Below the pieces are notes generated by a model. It was not told the DNA's origin, ran no database searches, and saw only the letters and a program-made list of their open reading frames with translations. Shown piece after piece: positions 53,295 through 63,708 of a DNA stretch of 64,000 nt (positions are counted from its first letter, which is position 1; each line of letters starts with the position of its first letter). Made by a program: the position numbers and the translations under genes. The DNA is taken from the NCBI GenBank assembly GCA_028622995.1, contig JAJQJQ010000008.1, positions 1,240,001 through 1,304,000 of the forward strand, given 5' to 3'. The stretch comes from Panagrolaimus kolymaensis (Eukaryota; Nematoda; Chromadorea; Rhabditida; Panagrolaimidae).

Positions 53295-53420
53295 ATCTAT
53301 ACCCGCCAGCTCAGCCTGCAGCTGTTGAGAGGATGTTTAGTCAAGTCACTATTTTTACAGATCACAAGAATAATCATTGAATTATTGGCAACGGGGTGCT
53401 TTTAAGCTCAAAACAAAACT
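53295..53420 (+). mobile_element. hAT transposase relic A (C-terminal dimerisation motif)
   Basis: SIPASSA in one frame is followed, after a +1 shift, by AAVERMFSQVTIFTDHKN. IPASSA...VERMFS is the hallmark of hAT-family C-termini. A nonsense codon follows. The same shift occurs in relic B, so decay preceded the duplication. Confidence 0.6.
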
Positions 53421-53554
53421 TTATATGCGGCTATCATGAATACGGATATTATCTGCTTATATACCTTTTCCGAATTTTATTTTTCATGAAAGAGAAAACA
53501 TACAAAAGAGAGAGAAAAAAAGAGCAAAAGTGTCCAAACAATAAATTAAAATTA

Positions 53555-54575
53555 TTAACCATGAACAAAAACTTTGGTATTTGAATTGAAATTAATTTCT
53601 TCAGTTATTTTCAAAAATTTGTTTTGTATTGTAAAATTTACACCAGGTTTAAAAGCCAAATTTAAGACGCTATTTGATTCCATTTGTGTTGAAACAAATT
53701 GAATCAAGTTTTCAGCATCAGCTTCGGGAGGAAGGGCAAAAATTTCTGCTTTTTGCAATCGATGGAATCGTTTAAGTTGAGCAAGTTTTTCAAAAGTTGT
53801 GAAATGTCTGGTCCATGGAAGTCTGGAATATGAAATAATATAAAAACAAAAAAAACTTCAAAATGGAGTAAAATAAAGGATTATAAAAACTAAGAAAATA
53901 AATAAGTATCAAAGTTTCATGGGTTAAAATGAAAACCATATTTTTTTTTATTGCATCCTAGAAAGGCGTAGAAATCCAAAATAAAAAGAAAAAAGAAGAG
54001 ACTTACCTTACAACTTTCAAATTAGGCAACGCACTCAAAGTATAGTTTAAAAGATCAAAATTATCCTGTGAAGAATTACCTGCCGCATAAATTGTTTCAA
54101 TTGACGGAAGCATCAACTTTTTATAATCGTCAATAAAAATACCAGATGTAATTAAAAATACCTCTTTAACCATCGAATAATTAATTTTCTCCAAAAAAGA
54201 TATCGTGCAGCCGCTGACACATTTTAAAAAAAGTACACGGTCCTTGATTTTGAGATTTTCGATTTGTCGAAAATTATTTTTATTTATTTGAAGCCGAATT
54301 TGTTTTTCTTTGGAATAAAATAATTTAATTGGTTTTTTATAACCGCAAATTCCAATTTCAAGAACATCCACTTCATGAGAAGGAATGTTTTGGTTTAATT
54401 CTTTGCAGCTTCGAAATAATTTTGAATTAATAAATGTTGAAGCATTTGTAAATATATATTTCGTTATTGGATATGGCAGGGAATAAGATTGCTTAATTGG
54501 TTGAAGAGGAATAAAAGAACCATCATCAGAACAAGAAATGGAATTATTGGATGAGGCGGAAAAACAAGCTTGCAT
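53555..54575 (-). CDS. F-box-like subfamily protein, two exons (278 aa), copy A
   Basis: Exons 54575-54007 and 53822-53555; the intron GTAAGT...ATTCCAG keeps phase 2. Ser-rich opening (SASSNNSISCSDDG), YSLPYPITKYIFTNASTFIN, LFRSCKELNQNIP, HEVDVLEIGICGYKKPIKL, a basic mid-section, MVKEVFLITSGIFIDDYKKL, YTLSALPNLKVVR, then LPWTRHFTTFEKLAQLKRF and ENLIQFVSTQMESNSVLNL. The layout follows the single-exon family (F-box-like helices, then LRR-like strands ending in a 'plnLk' motif), but this subfamily has its own intron and no NPxTFDSP signature. Confidence 0.68.
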
Positions 54576-55717
54576 CTTCAGATTAGATAAAAATTATTTT
54601 ATGGGTTTTGAAAATAGCAAAAAAATTTCTTAAAATGGTGGCGGATGGCGGTTAGCGAAAAATACAATATATGAAAGTCTAATATTCTGCGATAAAAAAA
54701 AAAGAAAAACTGATGTATGACGGAAGTAAATGGTTGTTTACCAACAACAAAAATTTTGTTACAGAAAAAGGAAATCTTTTATTCTTTATTCAATAAAAAA
54801 AACGATGAGGTCAGGGAAAGGAGTATTTATTGAAAGTAGCGAGGCCATATTTCCTTTCAGCATTTTTTTGTTATTGTTTTTGTTTTTTTTACTTTGACTA
54901 AATGCAAGCAAGCTTCACAAAAAAAAATGATAAAATCAATAAATAAAGTTTGTTTTTGTTGAAAATAATAAATAAGAAAATCTTTCCTTTTGCTTTTTTG
55001 TATTAATTAAAACTTTCATGGTGGTTTAAGCAAACCAAATTTTTTTCAAGTTGATATTTTTTTTCTTTTGAATATTTAAATCTAAATATTTTTATTTTTT
55101 CTACGATTACGGTCATTAAAACACATATATATAAAACCAATTCATCAATCAGAATATGAACTTTTCAAAAAACCTTTTTTCGAAGTTGAAAAAATGATTT
55201 AAGTTTGAAACAGTTATAATGTCTGGTTTTTCCCGACCTGTGGAACTCCTTGAAAAAGTATGGAAAAAATGACTTAAAGCAAACACTGAACTTTATGAAG
55301 CTTTATTAAAGCATAATATTGAATACACATAATTCGTTTTTTATTCCTATTTTTCTTTTTATTTTAAGTATGTACTTTTACTTTTTTCAAATTTTTTGTA
55401 TCATTTGTTACTTTTGCTTCTGTTATCCACAGATATTTTTGTGCGTTGTCTTATGTCTTTTTGACAGTCAAAAAAAAAAATAGAATAAAAATGTTAGAAA
55501 ATGTACAATATTATATGTGTTTTTCAAATCCAACACTTAATTTTGACGCAACAAGGAAAAGAGAGAAGCAGAAAAAATATTAAAAAAAGAATAAAGGTTG
55601 TTGTTTCAGTTTTTATTTCTTTCATAAAATCAAAGAAAAAAATTTAAATTCGTTTTTACTTTTTTTGTTTTCTTTCATAAAACTAAAAATAAATCCAGCA
55701 AATGAAGATAAAATAAT
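54576..55717. other. Intergenic between duplicated blocks
   Basis: 54640-54915 is the promoter side of copy A. 55220-55332 (plus) contains MSGFSRPVELLEKVWKK, a TGA, then ANTELYEALLKHNIEYT; it looks like a small coding scrap of unknown origin. The rest is AT-rich. Confidence 0.35.
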
Positions 55718-56124
55718 ATTCATTTAGCCTTTTTAATTATCGATTTTTTGATGAATCATTTTTCTTTTATTTTTTTGCTTTTTTGTTTATGTTTGTTTGT
55801 GGCCGAGTGAAAGTAAAGAAAAAAAACCGGCAAAAGCTTTTTCTTATCCAAAAAAAAGGATTTTACACAGCAACAAAAAAAGAGAGAAGAATTACAAAAT
55901 GATTGTTTATTTATTTCAAGGACTTTTTTGAATATTTTATTTTATATTTCTTTTTCTTTTTTTAGTAAATTAACAAGCTTTTATAGGTGGAAATGAGCAG
56001 CCAAAACTGGTCTTGATACTGATATTTTGATAATATTTGTTTTTTATGGTGATTTAATGCATATTAATTTTGAAACATTCGCTACTATATATAAAGATTT
56101 TTACGGAATATTGAAATTACTTCA

Positions 56125-56290
56125 CGTCTATACCTGCCAGCTCGGCATGCAACTGTTGAGAGGATGTTCAGTCAAGTCACTATTTTTACTGATCATCACA
56201 AAAATCGAATTATTTGCCACCCAGGTGCTTTTAAATTCGAGCAAAACTTTATATGTGGCTATCATAAATACGGATATCGTTTGCGTTTAT
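56125..56290 (+). mobile_element. hAT transposase relic B
   Basis: IPASSA (near 56129) then, one base out of frame, ATVERMFSQVTIFTDHHKNR and FEQNFICGYHKYG. Shares the frameshift of relic A but lacks its nonsense codon, so A decayed further after duplication. Confidence 0.6.
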
Positions 56291-56384
56291 ATCTTTTCTG
56301 AATTTTATTTTTATGAAAACAAAAAAATACAAAAAAGACAAAAAAAAAGACGGACAAAAATGCCCAAACAATAAATTAAATTTA

Positions 56385-57266
56385 TTAACCTCGAACAAAA
56401 ACTTTGGTATTTGAATTGAAATTAATTTCATCCGCAATTTCGAAATATTTGTTTTTGGTAGTTGAATTTACGTTAAATCTAAAATCCAATTTTAATACAC
56501 TATTTGAATCCATTTGGGTTGACACAAATTGTGTTAAATTTTCAATATCAGCTTCGGTGGGAAGAAAATCATAAAAATCTGCTTTTTGTAATCGACGTTT
56601 CCGTTTGATTTGAGCAATATTTTCAAAAGTTGTGCAATTCCTGGTCCATGGAAGCCTAAAATTGGAATAAGGAGGAAAGTTTTGGTATCGAGAGACTCAC
56701 TTAACAATTTTTAAATTAGGCAATTCGCTCAAAGTATAATTTAGAATATCAAAGCCATCCGCTGATTCATTAACCGATGCATAAATTGTTTCGATTGATG
56801 GATGCATCAACTTTTTATAATCATCTATATAAATACCAGATGAAATTAAATAAACTTCTTTAACCATCGAATAATCTATTCTTTCCATAAAAGTTTTAGT
56901 ATTACTCCAATCAACATTTAAAAAAAGTACACGGTCCTTGATTTTGAGATTTTCGATTTGTCGAAAATTATTTTTATTTATTTGAAGCCGAATTTGTTTT
57001 TCTTTGGAATAAAATAATTTAATTGGTTTTTTATAACCGCAAATTCCAATTTCAAGAACATCCACTTCATGAGAAGGAATGTTTTGGTTTAATTCTTTGC
57101 AGCTTCGAAAAAGTTTTGAATTAATAAATGTTGAAGCATTTGAAAATATATATTTCGTTATTGGATAAGGCATGGAATATGATTGCTTGTATGGTTGAGG
57201 AGGAATATAAGAATCTTTACCAGAGGAAGAAATGGAATTATGGGAGGCGGAAAAACAAGCTTGCAT
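56385..57266 (-). CDS. F-box-like subfamily protein, two exons (278 aa), copy B
   Basis: Exons 57266-56701 and 56655-56385, same phase-2 intron as copy A but much shorter (45 bp against 184 bp). SASHNSISSSGKDSYIPP, YSMPYPITKYIFSNASTFIN, LFRSCKELNQNIP, then a stretch identical to copy A through NLKIKDRVLFL, then diverged: TKTFMERIDYSMVKEVYLIS, YTLSELPNLKIVK, LPWTRNCTTFENIAQIKRK, ENLTQFVSTQMDSNSVLKL. Both copies are intact, so both may be expressed. Confidence 0.68.
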
Positions 57267-57604
57267 TTTTGGAGATAAAAATATATTCTTTGCGCTTTGA
57301 AAATAGCAAAAAAAATTCTTAAACTGGTGGCGGATGGCGGTTAGTGAGAAATATATGAAAGTCTAATATTCTGGGATAAAAAAAAAGAAAAAACTGAGGT
57401 ATTACGAAAATAAATTACTTATTTACCAGCAATATATATTTTTGAAGAAGAAAAAAAGAAAATCGTTTATTTTTTTGCTCAAAAAAGCGATGAGGTCAGG
57501 GAAAGGAGTATTTATTGAAAGTATCGAAGCCATATTTCCTTTCAGCATTTTTTGTTATTGTTTTTGTTTTTTTCTTTGGCTAAATGCAAGCAAGCTTCGC
57601 CCAT

Positions 57605-57700
57605 TCCAACTCCGTTAATTGATTATTTTATCGATCATGCTATAAATCTTTGATTTATCCAAAACTTCAGAAAACATGTAAAACTATTCTCTTTGACTCT
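57605..57700 (+). pseudogene. Scrap of the 62-kb F-box-like gene
   Basis: IPTPLIDYFIDHAINL, a stop, then FIQKLQKTCKTI resembles IPTPLIQYFVDHAKPL...YSKLQQTCKYF at 62255-62340 on the same strand. It is only about 30 codons. Confidence 0.45.
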
Positions 57701-57879
57701 ATGTATTAAATTTATGGACATTTAATAATCAAAATTAAACCATCGTTTTTCTGTTTTAACTTTAATTTTGATTTAATTTTGTTAATTTTCATCATCTTTG
57801 GTTTAACATACGTCATTTTTTGACTTGTTATCGTAATTTATGTTATCACCAAAAAAATTTAATGTTTAATAAATTTTCA

Positions 57880-58423
57880 TTAACCATAACGGTTTGCTCG
57901 TGTATCACATACATAATGGCCATAAGTGTAACTATAATAAAATTGACCACGATATGTATTTACACATGACCAATACTTTGCTGAATATGCATCATAGCTA
58001 GTACTGTAAATGTATCCGTTGTTAACCGTTTGAATTTGATTTACAGGACCATAGGTGTATTGAGCGTTACCATATGTTGGAGTTCCGCCGTATCCATTGT
58101 TATATCCATAGTTGTTGTTTCCAGAATAAGATTGTTGTCGGCTGCCTCCAAAAAGCGCTGATAAACCTAGCATTCCATCTCCTCCACCAACTGAGGAAGA
58201 TGAAGATGAAGATGAGGTGTCGGATTGAGGTTGGGCGCTAGCTGAGTTAGGTGATCCTGGACCAATTGCTATAAAAAAGTCCATCGCGTATTTTGTTTTT
58301 ATCAGCAAAGTAAAAAAACTTACAAAAATATTCACTTACGGTATAAGTGCCAATTTTTTCTTCTTCTCCATGGACATATAAACAGAACAAAAAAAGAAAA
58401 AAAAACTTTTTTAACTTTAACAT
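57880..58423 (-). CDS. Secreted Ser/Gly/Asn/Tyr-rich protein, copy A (162 aa)
   Basis: Exons 58423-58324 and 58268-57880, phase-1 intron. Signal peptide (KKFFFLFLFCLYVHG), acidic EEEKIGTYT, Ser-rich linker (SDTSSSSSSSSVGGGDG), MLGLSALFGGSRQQ, a glycine/asparagine/tyrosine-rich repeat (NNNYGYNNGYGGTP), then a conserved C-terminal domain with two cysteines: AYSAKYWSCVNTYRGQFYYS, GHYVCDTRANRYG at the very end. The architecture of a disordered, sticky linker and a compact disulfide-bonded end suggests a matrix, cuticle or gland-secreted protein; a parasitism effector is possible but unproven. I recognise no named family. Confidence 0.7.
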
Positions 58424-58957
58424 GTTTAGAAGTTGGTCAAGGAAAAGTAATTAGAATAAATTGTCTTTGATAAAAATGAAAAAGTTCTTTTCAAAAAATA
58501 AAAAAATATTTTTTTGACACCATTTTGTATTTTATTTTTTATTGGGTTGTTCGCAAAGTTCGCCGAATGAAAAAACCGATTCGTCCATCCAGTATGAGGA
58601 GGAAAAAGGCGTGTCTCGAGCTGTTTTTACCAGTTTGTAGCAGTTTAAAAAATTGTAATTTTTTACAAACATTGAAGAAAAATAATAATAAAAAGTAATA
58701 AATATTTGGCAATTTAGAAATGTAAAAAAATGTTTCCGTTTTCTCTTTTTTTTGTATTCACTAAAAAAATGGCAATAAAAAAGATTTTCTTAAATTTTGA
58801 ACTTTGTAGTTTGATATTAGAACAAAAAAGACAAAAAAAGAAACAAATTTCATTTTAATCAAAACTTTTTCCTTCCAAAATTTATATTTTTATTATCTTT
58901 TTTTATCAAAAAAGAGTTTATTCTTTATTCATTAATTGAGTTTTTAAATTCTAAAAT
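58424..58957. promoter_or_regulatory. Bidirectional promoter region, copy A
   Basis: 534 bases between divergent starts at 58423 (minus) and 58958 (plus). It is similar to 60597-61197, including CTTTGACA, GACACCATTTT, AATATTTGGCAATTTA / AATATCTGGCAATTTA, and TTTGTAGTTTG blocks. Copy A has an extra stretch near 58550-58625 with CGCC and GTCTCGAG. Confidence 0.5.
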
Positions 58958-59113
58958 ATGTCACTCGAGCCTTCTCAATCAGAATCTTTAAATTCTCAAT
59001 ATTCCATAGTTGTTCAAGATTTTGATGAACGAATAAAATATTCAAAAGATCACGAACATAAATTATTGCTATACAACAAATTTTTCCAACACTATTTAAT
59101 ATCAAATTCATGA
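58958..59113 (+). pseudogene. 5' fragment of the SART3-like gene, copy A
   Basis: ATG then LEPSQSESLNSQYSIVVQDF and LLLYNKFFQHYLISNS, stop. Matches the first 51 codons of 61198 (LEASSTQSHNSQYSEIIKDF; YNQLFQNYLVSNS). Homology ends at the stop; beyond it lies a decayed copy of the 53-57 kb promoter. Confidence 0.65.
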
Positions 59114-60048
59114 TGAAAAAAAGCGAAAATAATAATAGATTTTTTGAGATTATAAAACAGCGAAAAAAATTTCTAAAAATTTGGTGACCGTTAGCGATTA
59201 TCGAGAAATATATGAAAGTCAAATATCCTGCGATCACAAAAAAAAAATGCAAAGAATTTTGGATTACTAAAATAAATATAATTTGTTTACCAAAAATAAA
59301 AATGCTTGAAAAAATGCAAAAACAAATTATCTTTGTCCAATAAAAAATTAGGTCATGGAAGGGGTATTACTGAAAGTATCAAGAGCTACCTTATTTTTGT
59401 TGTTATTTCCTTTGACAAAATGAAACAATGCCAAAAAAAGGCAAATTACAATAACATATAAAAATTGCTTCAGTGACATTTAATAAATAAGAAAAAATCA
59501 TTCTTTTTTTTTCGTAGCTAAAATTTCTTGGTTTAAATGAACCAATAGATTTTTTGACATCTTTATTTTATTGAAGCATTATCTTTTTTTATTTTTTTGA
59601 ATATTTAATTCTTTGTTTTTTTTATCTTTTCAAAGACAACATCCATTTTCACAACCATCATCACGAGGAGCGCGATCTCCAAAAATTTAAAAACCCTAAA
59701 AGTCAAGGAAGATCACATCTCAAAATGAAATCGCGGCACTCTAGTGACTTTTGGGTTAGTGAACGTGATGTTTTGGTGGAGGCTGTTGGAGCGAATTTAT
59801 GCTCAAGATTGTAACAAAAACCTATTTCGATATAGGTATGACTCAATAAATAATGACCATGAAAGATCAAGAATAATCCTTTTTTCTTCTATCAAAGGAT
59901 TGGCCCGCTTGAAACAGTATGATGATTAAAGTATGAAAAAAAAAACCATATTGGTTGATTTTTTTGTTTTTAACATACGTCATTTTCAGACATGTTATCA
60001 CCGTGATTTATGTTTTCACCAAAAAGTTTAATATTTAATACATTTTTA
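59114..60048. other. Decayed F-box promoter copy and unassigned scrap
   Basis: 59140-59410 (AGCGATTATCGAGAAATATATGAAAGTC; AAATTAGGTCATGGAAGGGG...TACTGAAAGTATC) matches the 5' flanks of the two-exon F-box-like genes (57330-57530), but no gene body is attached. 59730-59930 (plus) has a 61-codon frame (WWRLLERIYAQDCNKNLFRY) of unknown origin. Confidence 0.45.
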
Positions 60049-60596
60049 TTAACCATAACGATTTGCTCGTGCATCACATACATAATGGCCATAAGTGTAA
60101 CTATAATAATATTGACCACGATAGGTATTTACACATGTCCAATACTTTGCTGAATACGCATCATAGCTCGTACCATAAATATATCCCGGGTTAACGCTTT
60201 GAATTCGATTTACAGGACCATAGGTGTATTGAGCGTTACCATATATTGGAGTTCCGCCGTATCCGTTGTTATATCCGTAGTTGTTGTTTCCAGAATAATA
60301 AGATTGTGGGCGACCGCCTCCAAAAAGCGCTGATAAACCTAACATTCCATCTCCTCCACCACCACCGGAAGATGAAGATGAGGAGTCAGAGGGTTGTGAG
60401 GATGAAGTACCAAATGCATCTATAAAAAGTAAGACCATCTCGTATTTTTTGTTTTATCATCTCTTTTAAATTTAAAAAGCTTACGCTGATATTCATGATA
60501 GGTATAATCGCCAACATATTTTTCGTCTTCTCCATGGACATATAAACAGAACAAAAAAAGAAAAAAAAGAAATAATAACTTTTTTAACTTAAACAT
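60049..60596 (-). CDS. Secreted Ser/Gly/Asn/Tyr-rich protein, copy B (160 aa)
   Basis: Exons 60596-60485 and 60419-60049, same phase-1 intron as copy A. Signal peptide LLFLFFLFLFCLYVHG, then EDEKYVGDYTYHEYQHAFG (diverged from copy A), a shorter Ser linker with a five-Gly run, MLGLSALFGGGRPQ, NNNYGYNNGYGGTP, and a nearly unchanged C-terminal domain (AYSAKYWTCVNTYRGQYYYS, GHYVCDARANRYG). The fixed C-terminal domain with a variable linker implies purifying selection on the domain. Confidence 0.7.
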
Positions 60597-61197
60597 ATTT
60601 AGAAGTTAGTCAATAAAAGTATGTAGTTAGAATATATTGCCTTTGACAAGAACGAAGTGTGAGTTGTTGACTTTATCAATAAGAAAATCAAAAAAAATTT
60701 CTTTGACACCATTTTTTTTTATTTTATAGAAAGAGTGAACGAAAAGGGAAAGAAAACTTGTTTTTTGAATTTGACAAATTGCATCGATGCTGTTGGTCAA
60801 ATATAAAATGATAACAAAAAAATTTTAAGAAGAAAGTCAAAAAGTTGTAATAATTTCTTTTAGTTTATTTTTTAGTTTTAAACTTGAGACAAAATGCAAA
60901 GATTGTAAATTTTTAACAAACATAGAAGAATAATAATAAAATAATAATAAATATCTGGCAATTTACAAATGTAAAAAAAGGTTGGCCGTTTATCTCTTTT
61001 TTGTATTAAGTAAAAAAAGGCAATAAAAACACTTTTTCCAATATTAGACTTTGTAGTTTGGTGTTAGAACAAAAAAGGAAACAAATTTTTTTAAAGCAAA
61101 ATTTTTTTTCCTTCCAATATTTATATTTCTAATAATTTTTTTATAAAAAAGAAAAGAAAATTCTTTATTCTCTAATTGCATTTTTCAACTCTAAAAT
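60597..61197. promoter_or_regulatory. Bidirectional promoter region, copy B
   Basis: 601 bases between divergent starts at 60596 (minus) and 61198 (plus). Shares the blocks listed for copy A. The intact copy would drive the secreted protein and the SART3-like gene together (inference). Confidence 0.5.
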
Positions 61198-62211
61198 ATG
61201 TCCCTCGAAGCTTCATCTACCCAGTCTCATAATTCTCAATATTCCGAAATTATTAAAGATTTTGAAGAACAAATAAAAACCTCTCAAAATAATATAGAAA
61301 AGGTAACAATTTATAATCAATTGTTTCAAAATTATTTAGTTTCTAATTCTCTATGGAAAGAACTAATGAAATTTGGAACCCCTTATGGCGATACTCCGAA
61401 TGCGGTAAAACTTTTTAAAGAAGCAAAATATCATTTTTATTTTGATAAAAATATTTCTGAAATTTGGGTGAGTGTTACTAGGAATTTAGAAAAAAATAAA
61501 GAAAAGCTTTAATAAAACTTTGACAATTTTAGGATTTACCCGTGAAACTTATGAAAGGTTTTAATCATTTACCTGAATTGGAATATACAGATCATTTTCG
61601 AACTTATGAAGCAACAGTTAAAGGAGGAGCAAATAATTTTATGTTTCCCCATTATAAAATTCGAGAATATATGATTTGGTTTGAAGAATATTCATGTAAG
61701 TTTCAGGCTTCGTTAATAAAAAGTAAAGTATTTTTTTCCAGCGAATCCGATACCCAAAAGCTTATTTATTAAAGGCGAAGAAATGGAAAAATTGTATTTT
61801 AAAATTAAAGCTTCTCATGAAAATTTCAAAGAATGGATTGAAACTTTGCAAGAAGCAAACGATCATGATTTTGTTAAACAAAATATTGAAAATTGAATTG
61901 GCAAAAATTAGAATGACAAAAAATTATGGAAATTATATATTGCATATTTGTGTAAAAATGATCCAAAAGAAATGCTTCAAGTTTATTCAAAATATTGCAG
62001 ATATTTTCTTGATGATTTAGAAATGAAAAAAGAATATGAAACTGCTGTCGAGAAATATGGCCCTGTTTATGTTCCTTGGAAAAATTTATTTGATTTTGAA
62101 AATAGCACAGGACCTAATTTTTTTAAAGCTTTACCGGGAGAAGGCGAAAATCCCTATAGCTGGGAAACTCCAAAAATTAAGAATGAGGTCAAAGAAAGTT
62201 CATGTCCATAG
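61198..62211 (+). pseudogene. SART3-like HAT-repeat gene, damaged
   Basis: Exons 61198-61467, 61533-61695, then from about 61742, with matching phases. YNQLFQNYLVSNSLWKELMK resembles SART3 EIFPLTEELWLEWL; KLFKEAKYHFYFDKNISEIW fits the next HAT helix. WFEEYSNPIPKSLFIKGEEM matches EEWSEDPIPESVIQNY. LWKLYIAYLCKNDPKEMLQV and PVYVPWKNLFDFENSTG are further HAT repeats. SART3/Prp24-type proteins recycle U4/U6 snRNPs. The RNA-binding C-terminal half is absent. Two in-frame stops (61894-61896, 61909-61911) and a TAG at 62209-62211 break it; the frame otherwise continues without shift into the F-box-like sequence that follows. Confidence 0.55.
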
Positions 62212-63708
62212 TTTAAAAATTTTTCTGAAAAATATATTCCAAACCAGCCATGGCGAATTCCAACTCCATTAATTCAGTATTTTGTGGACCACGCTAAACC
62301 TTTGGTTTATTCAAAACTTCAACAAACATGCAAATATTTTTATTTCAAAAAACCCAGCAATTTATTTTGTTATCGATTTTATTATAATTTTGGAGCAACC
62401 ATGGATCAAGAAAATGTTTCACAACAGTCTAATTTTAAAGAATCATCATTTTTTGTTTGGCAAGATCCAGAGAAATTGGAACCCTTTAAAAAAAGAAATT
62501 AATTCTTACAACATCCCTCCATTTTTGTCACACAGAAAATGCTGAATACGACTTAAATAAAAGTTTATCGAATATAATAAAAAATTATATTTATGAATGC
62601 AAAGTTAAATATATAGAATTATCGAATCAACATTTAAATGAAATGGAACTTAAGTTTCTTGTGGACCATGGAAATGTTGAATCCTTTAAAATACGGTACA
62701 CTTATTTAGAAGCAAATGGAGATTTTATTATATTAGAAAATTTATTAAAAATGCTTCCAAATATTCGAATGCTTGAGTAAGTTCTTGACAGACAAACATT
62801 TTTAAAACCTTCGATAACCTCTTTTGAACGTGTGAATGGTTGCGTTTTAACGATTTCGAGCCAAATCAATTTTAATATCAGAACCTATATAAAATTGTTT
62901 ATTTTTTTCTGCGAAAGAAATACTAAAAGTAAATTTTTATGAATTTAAATAATTTTCAGTTTGTCCACAGATGGTGAACATTTTTTAACAACTACAAATG
63001 AATTATCGAAACTAAAGTTTAATCACAAAATTCTTTTTATTCATCTTGATTAGGGTTGGCAAATGTTAATTAACCGGCGAATTTACCGGTTAATTAACCG
63101 GTTAATTAACCGGTTATTAACCGAAGGCATAATTTACCGGTAAATTATAAAAAGTTTTACCACATGGAGGACTCTTTGCTACCATTTTCCAAAAAATTTC
63201 CTGAAAAAATTGGTCATGGGAAACCACGTTAAAGTGTTTACTTCTCCCATTTTATCGTTGAATTTCTCTAAAATCCATCATTTTTCGTCGAATAATGGTG
63301 TTTGCTCTATAAAACACTCATTTCGTGACATTTCGTAAACTTTTGTAGGTTTTCGTAGTTGTGGTTAATTAACATCGACACCGGTTAATTAACCGATTTT
63401 TAATTCACCGGTAAATTAACCAACCCTAATCTTGATCAAGTAAAAACTGAAATCCATGAAAAATATTTATGTTCGTTTATTGCGGTAAATAAATTTTGAT
63501 AATTTACACTAAAAAACAAATATTTTAATTAATTAATTTTTTTAAGAAAAATCTAGCTCCATATTCGACATTCCATTTACAATTTAATGAAAATATTAGC
63601 GATGAATTTGTCGACCATTTAAAAAGTATCGTAGATGAAAAAGTAAATATATGGCAATCATTGGATGAAAAACCATACATAAATATTGGCCCAGGAGGAA
63701 TTTTATAA
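62212..63708 (+). pseudogene. F-box-like gene, frameshifted and MITE-disrupted
   Basis: YIPNQPWRIPTPLIQYF, HAKPLVYSKLQQTCKYFYFK, then a region with frame changes near 62495 and 62520. ENAEYDLNKSLSNIIKNYIY, IELSNQHLNEMELKFLVDHG and ILENLLKMLPNIRML follow to a donor at about 62779. LSTDGEHFLTTTNELSKL and FNHKILFIHLD are split by the MITE at 63051-63428; VKTEIHEKYLCSFIA follows, then an intron and NLAPYSTFHLQFNENISDEF to a stop at 63706-63708. It matches the exon pair at 15.1-15.4 kb. It lies in frame after the SART3-like part, so an ancestral chimera or read-through is possible. Confidence 0.6.
63051..63428. mobile_element. hAT-type MITE with intact 8-bp target duplication
   Basis: Terminal inverted repeat TAGGGTTGG (63051-63059) / CCAACCCTA (63420-63428), flanked on both sides by ATCTTGAT (63043-63050 and 63429-63436). 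An 8-bp target duplication and the TAGGGTTGG terminus are hallmarks of hAT elements. The interior is rich in TTAATTAACCGGT motifs near both ends, which form further palindromes. 378 bp, non-coding. Insertion lies in the reading frame ...IHLD, so it interrupts coding DNA. Confidence 0.85.

Larger units (their letters stand above)
53030..54915. repeat. Segmental duplication, copy A
   Basis: Matches 55718-57597 along its length: ATTCATTTAGCCTTT at the left edge, the hAT relic, the two-exon F-box-like gene, and CTAAATGCAAGCAAGCTTC at the right edge. The coding segment IPSHEVDVLEIGICGYKKPI is identical at the protein level in both copies, while the gene ends differ. Confidence 0.75.
55718..57597. 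repeat. Segmental duplication, copy B
   Basis: Partner of 53030-54915. Offset about 2.7 kb, direct orientation. Small indels and substitutions are scattered over coding and noncoding parts; 56920-57170 is nearly identical to 54225-54480, suggesting gene conversion in the first exon. Confidence 0.75.
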
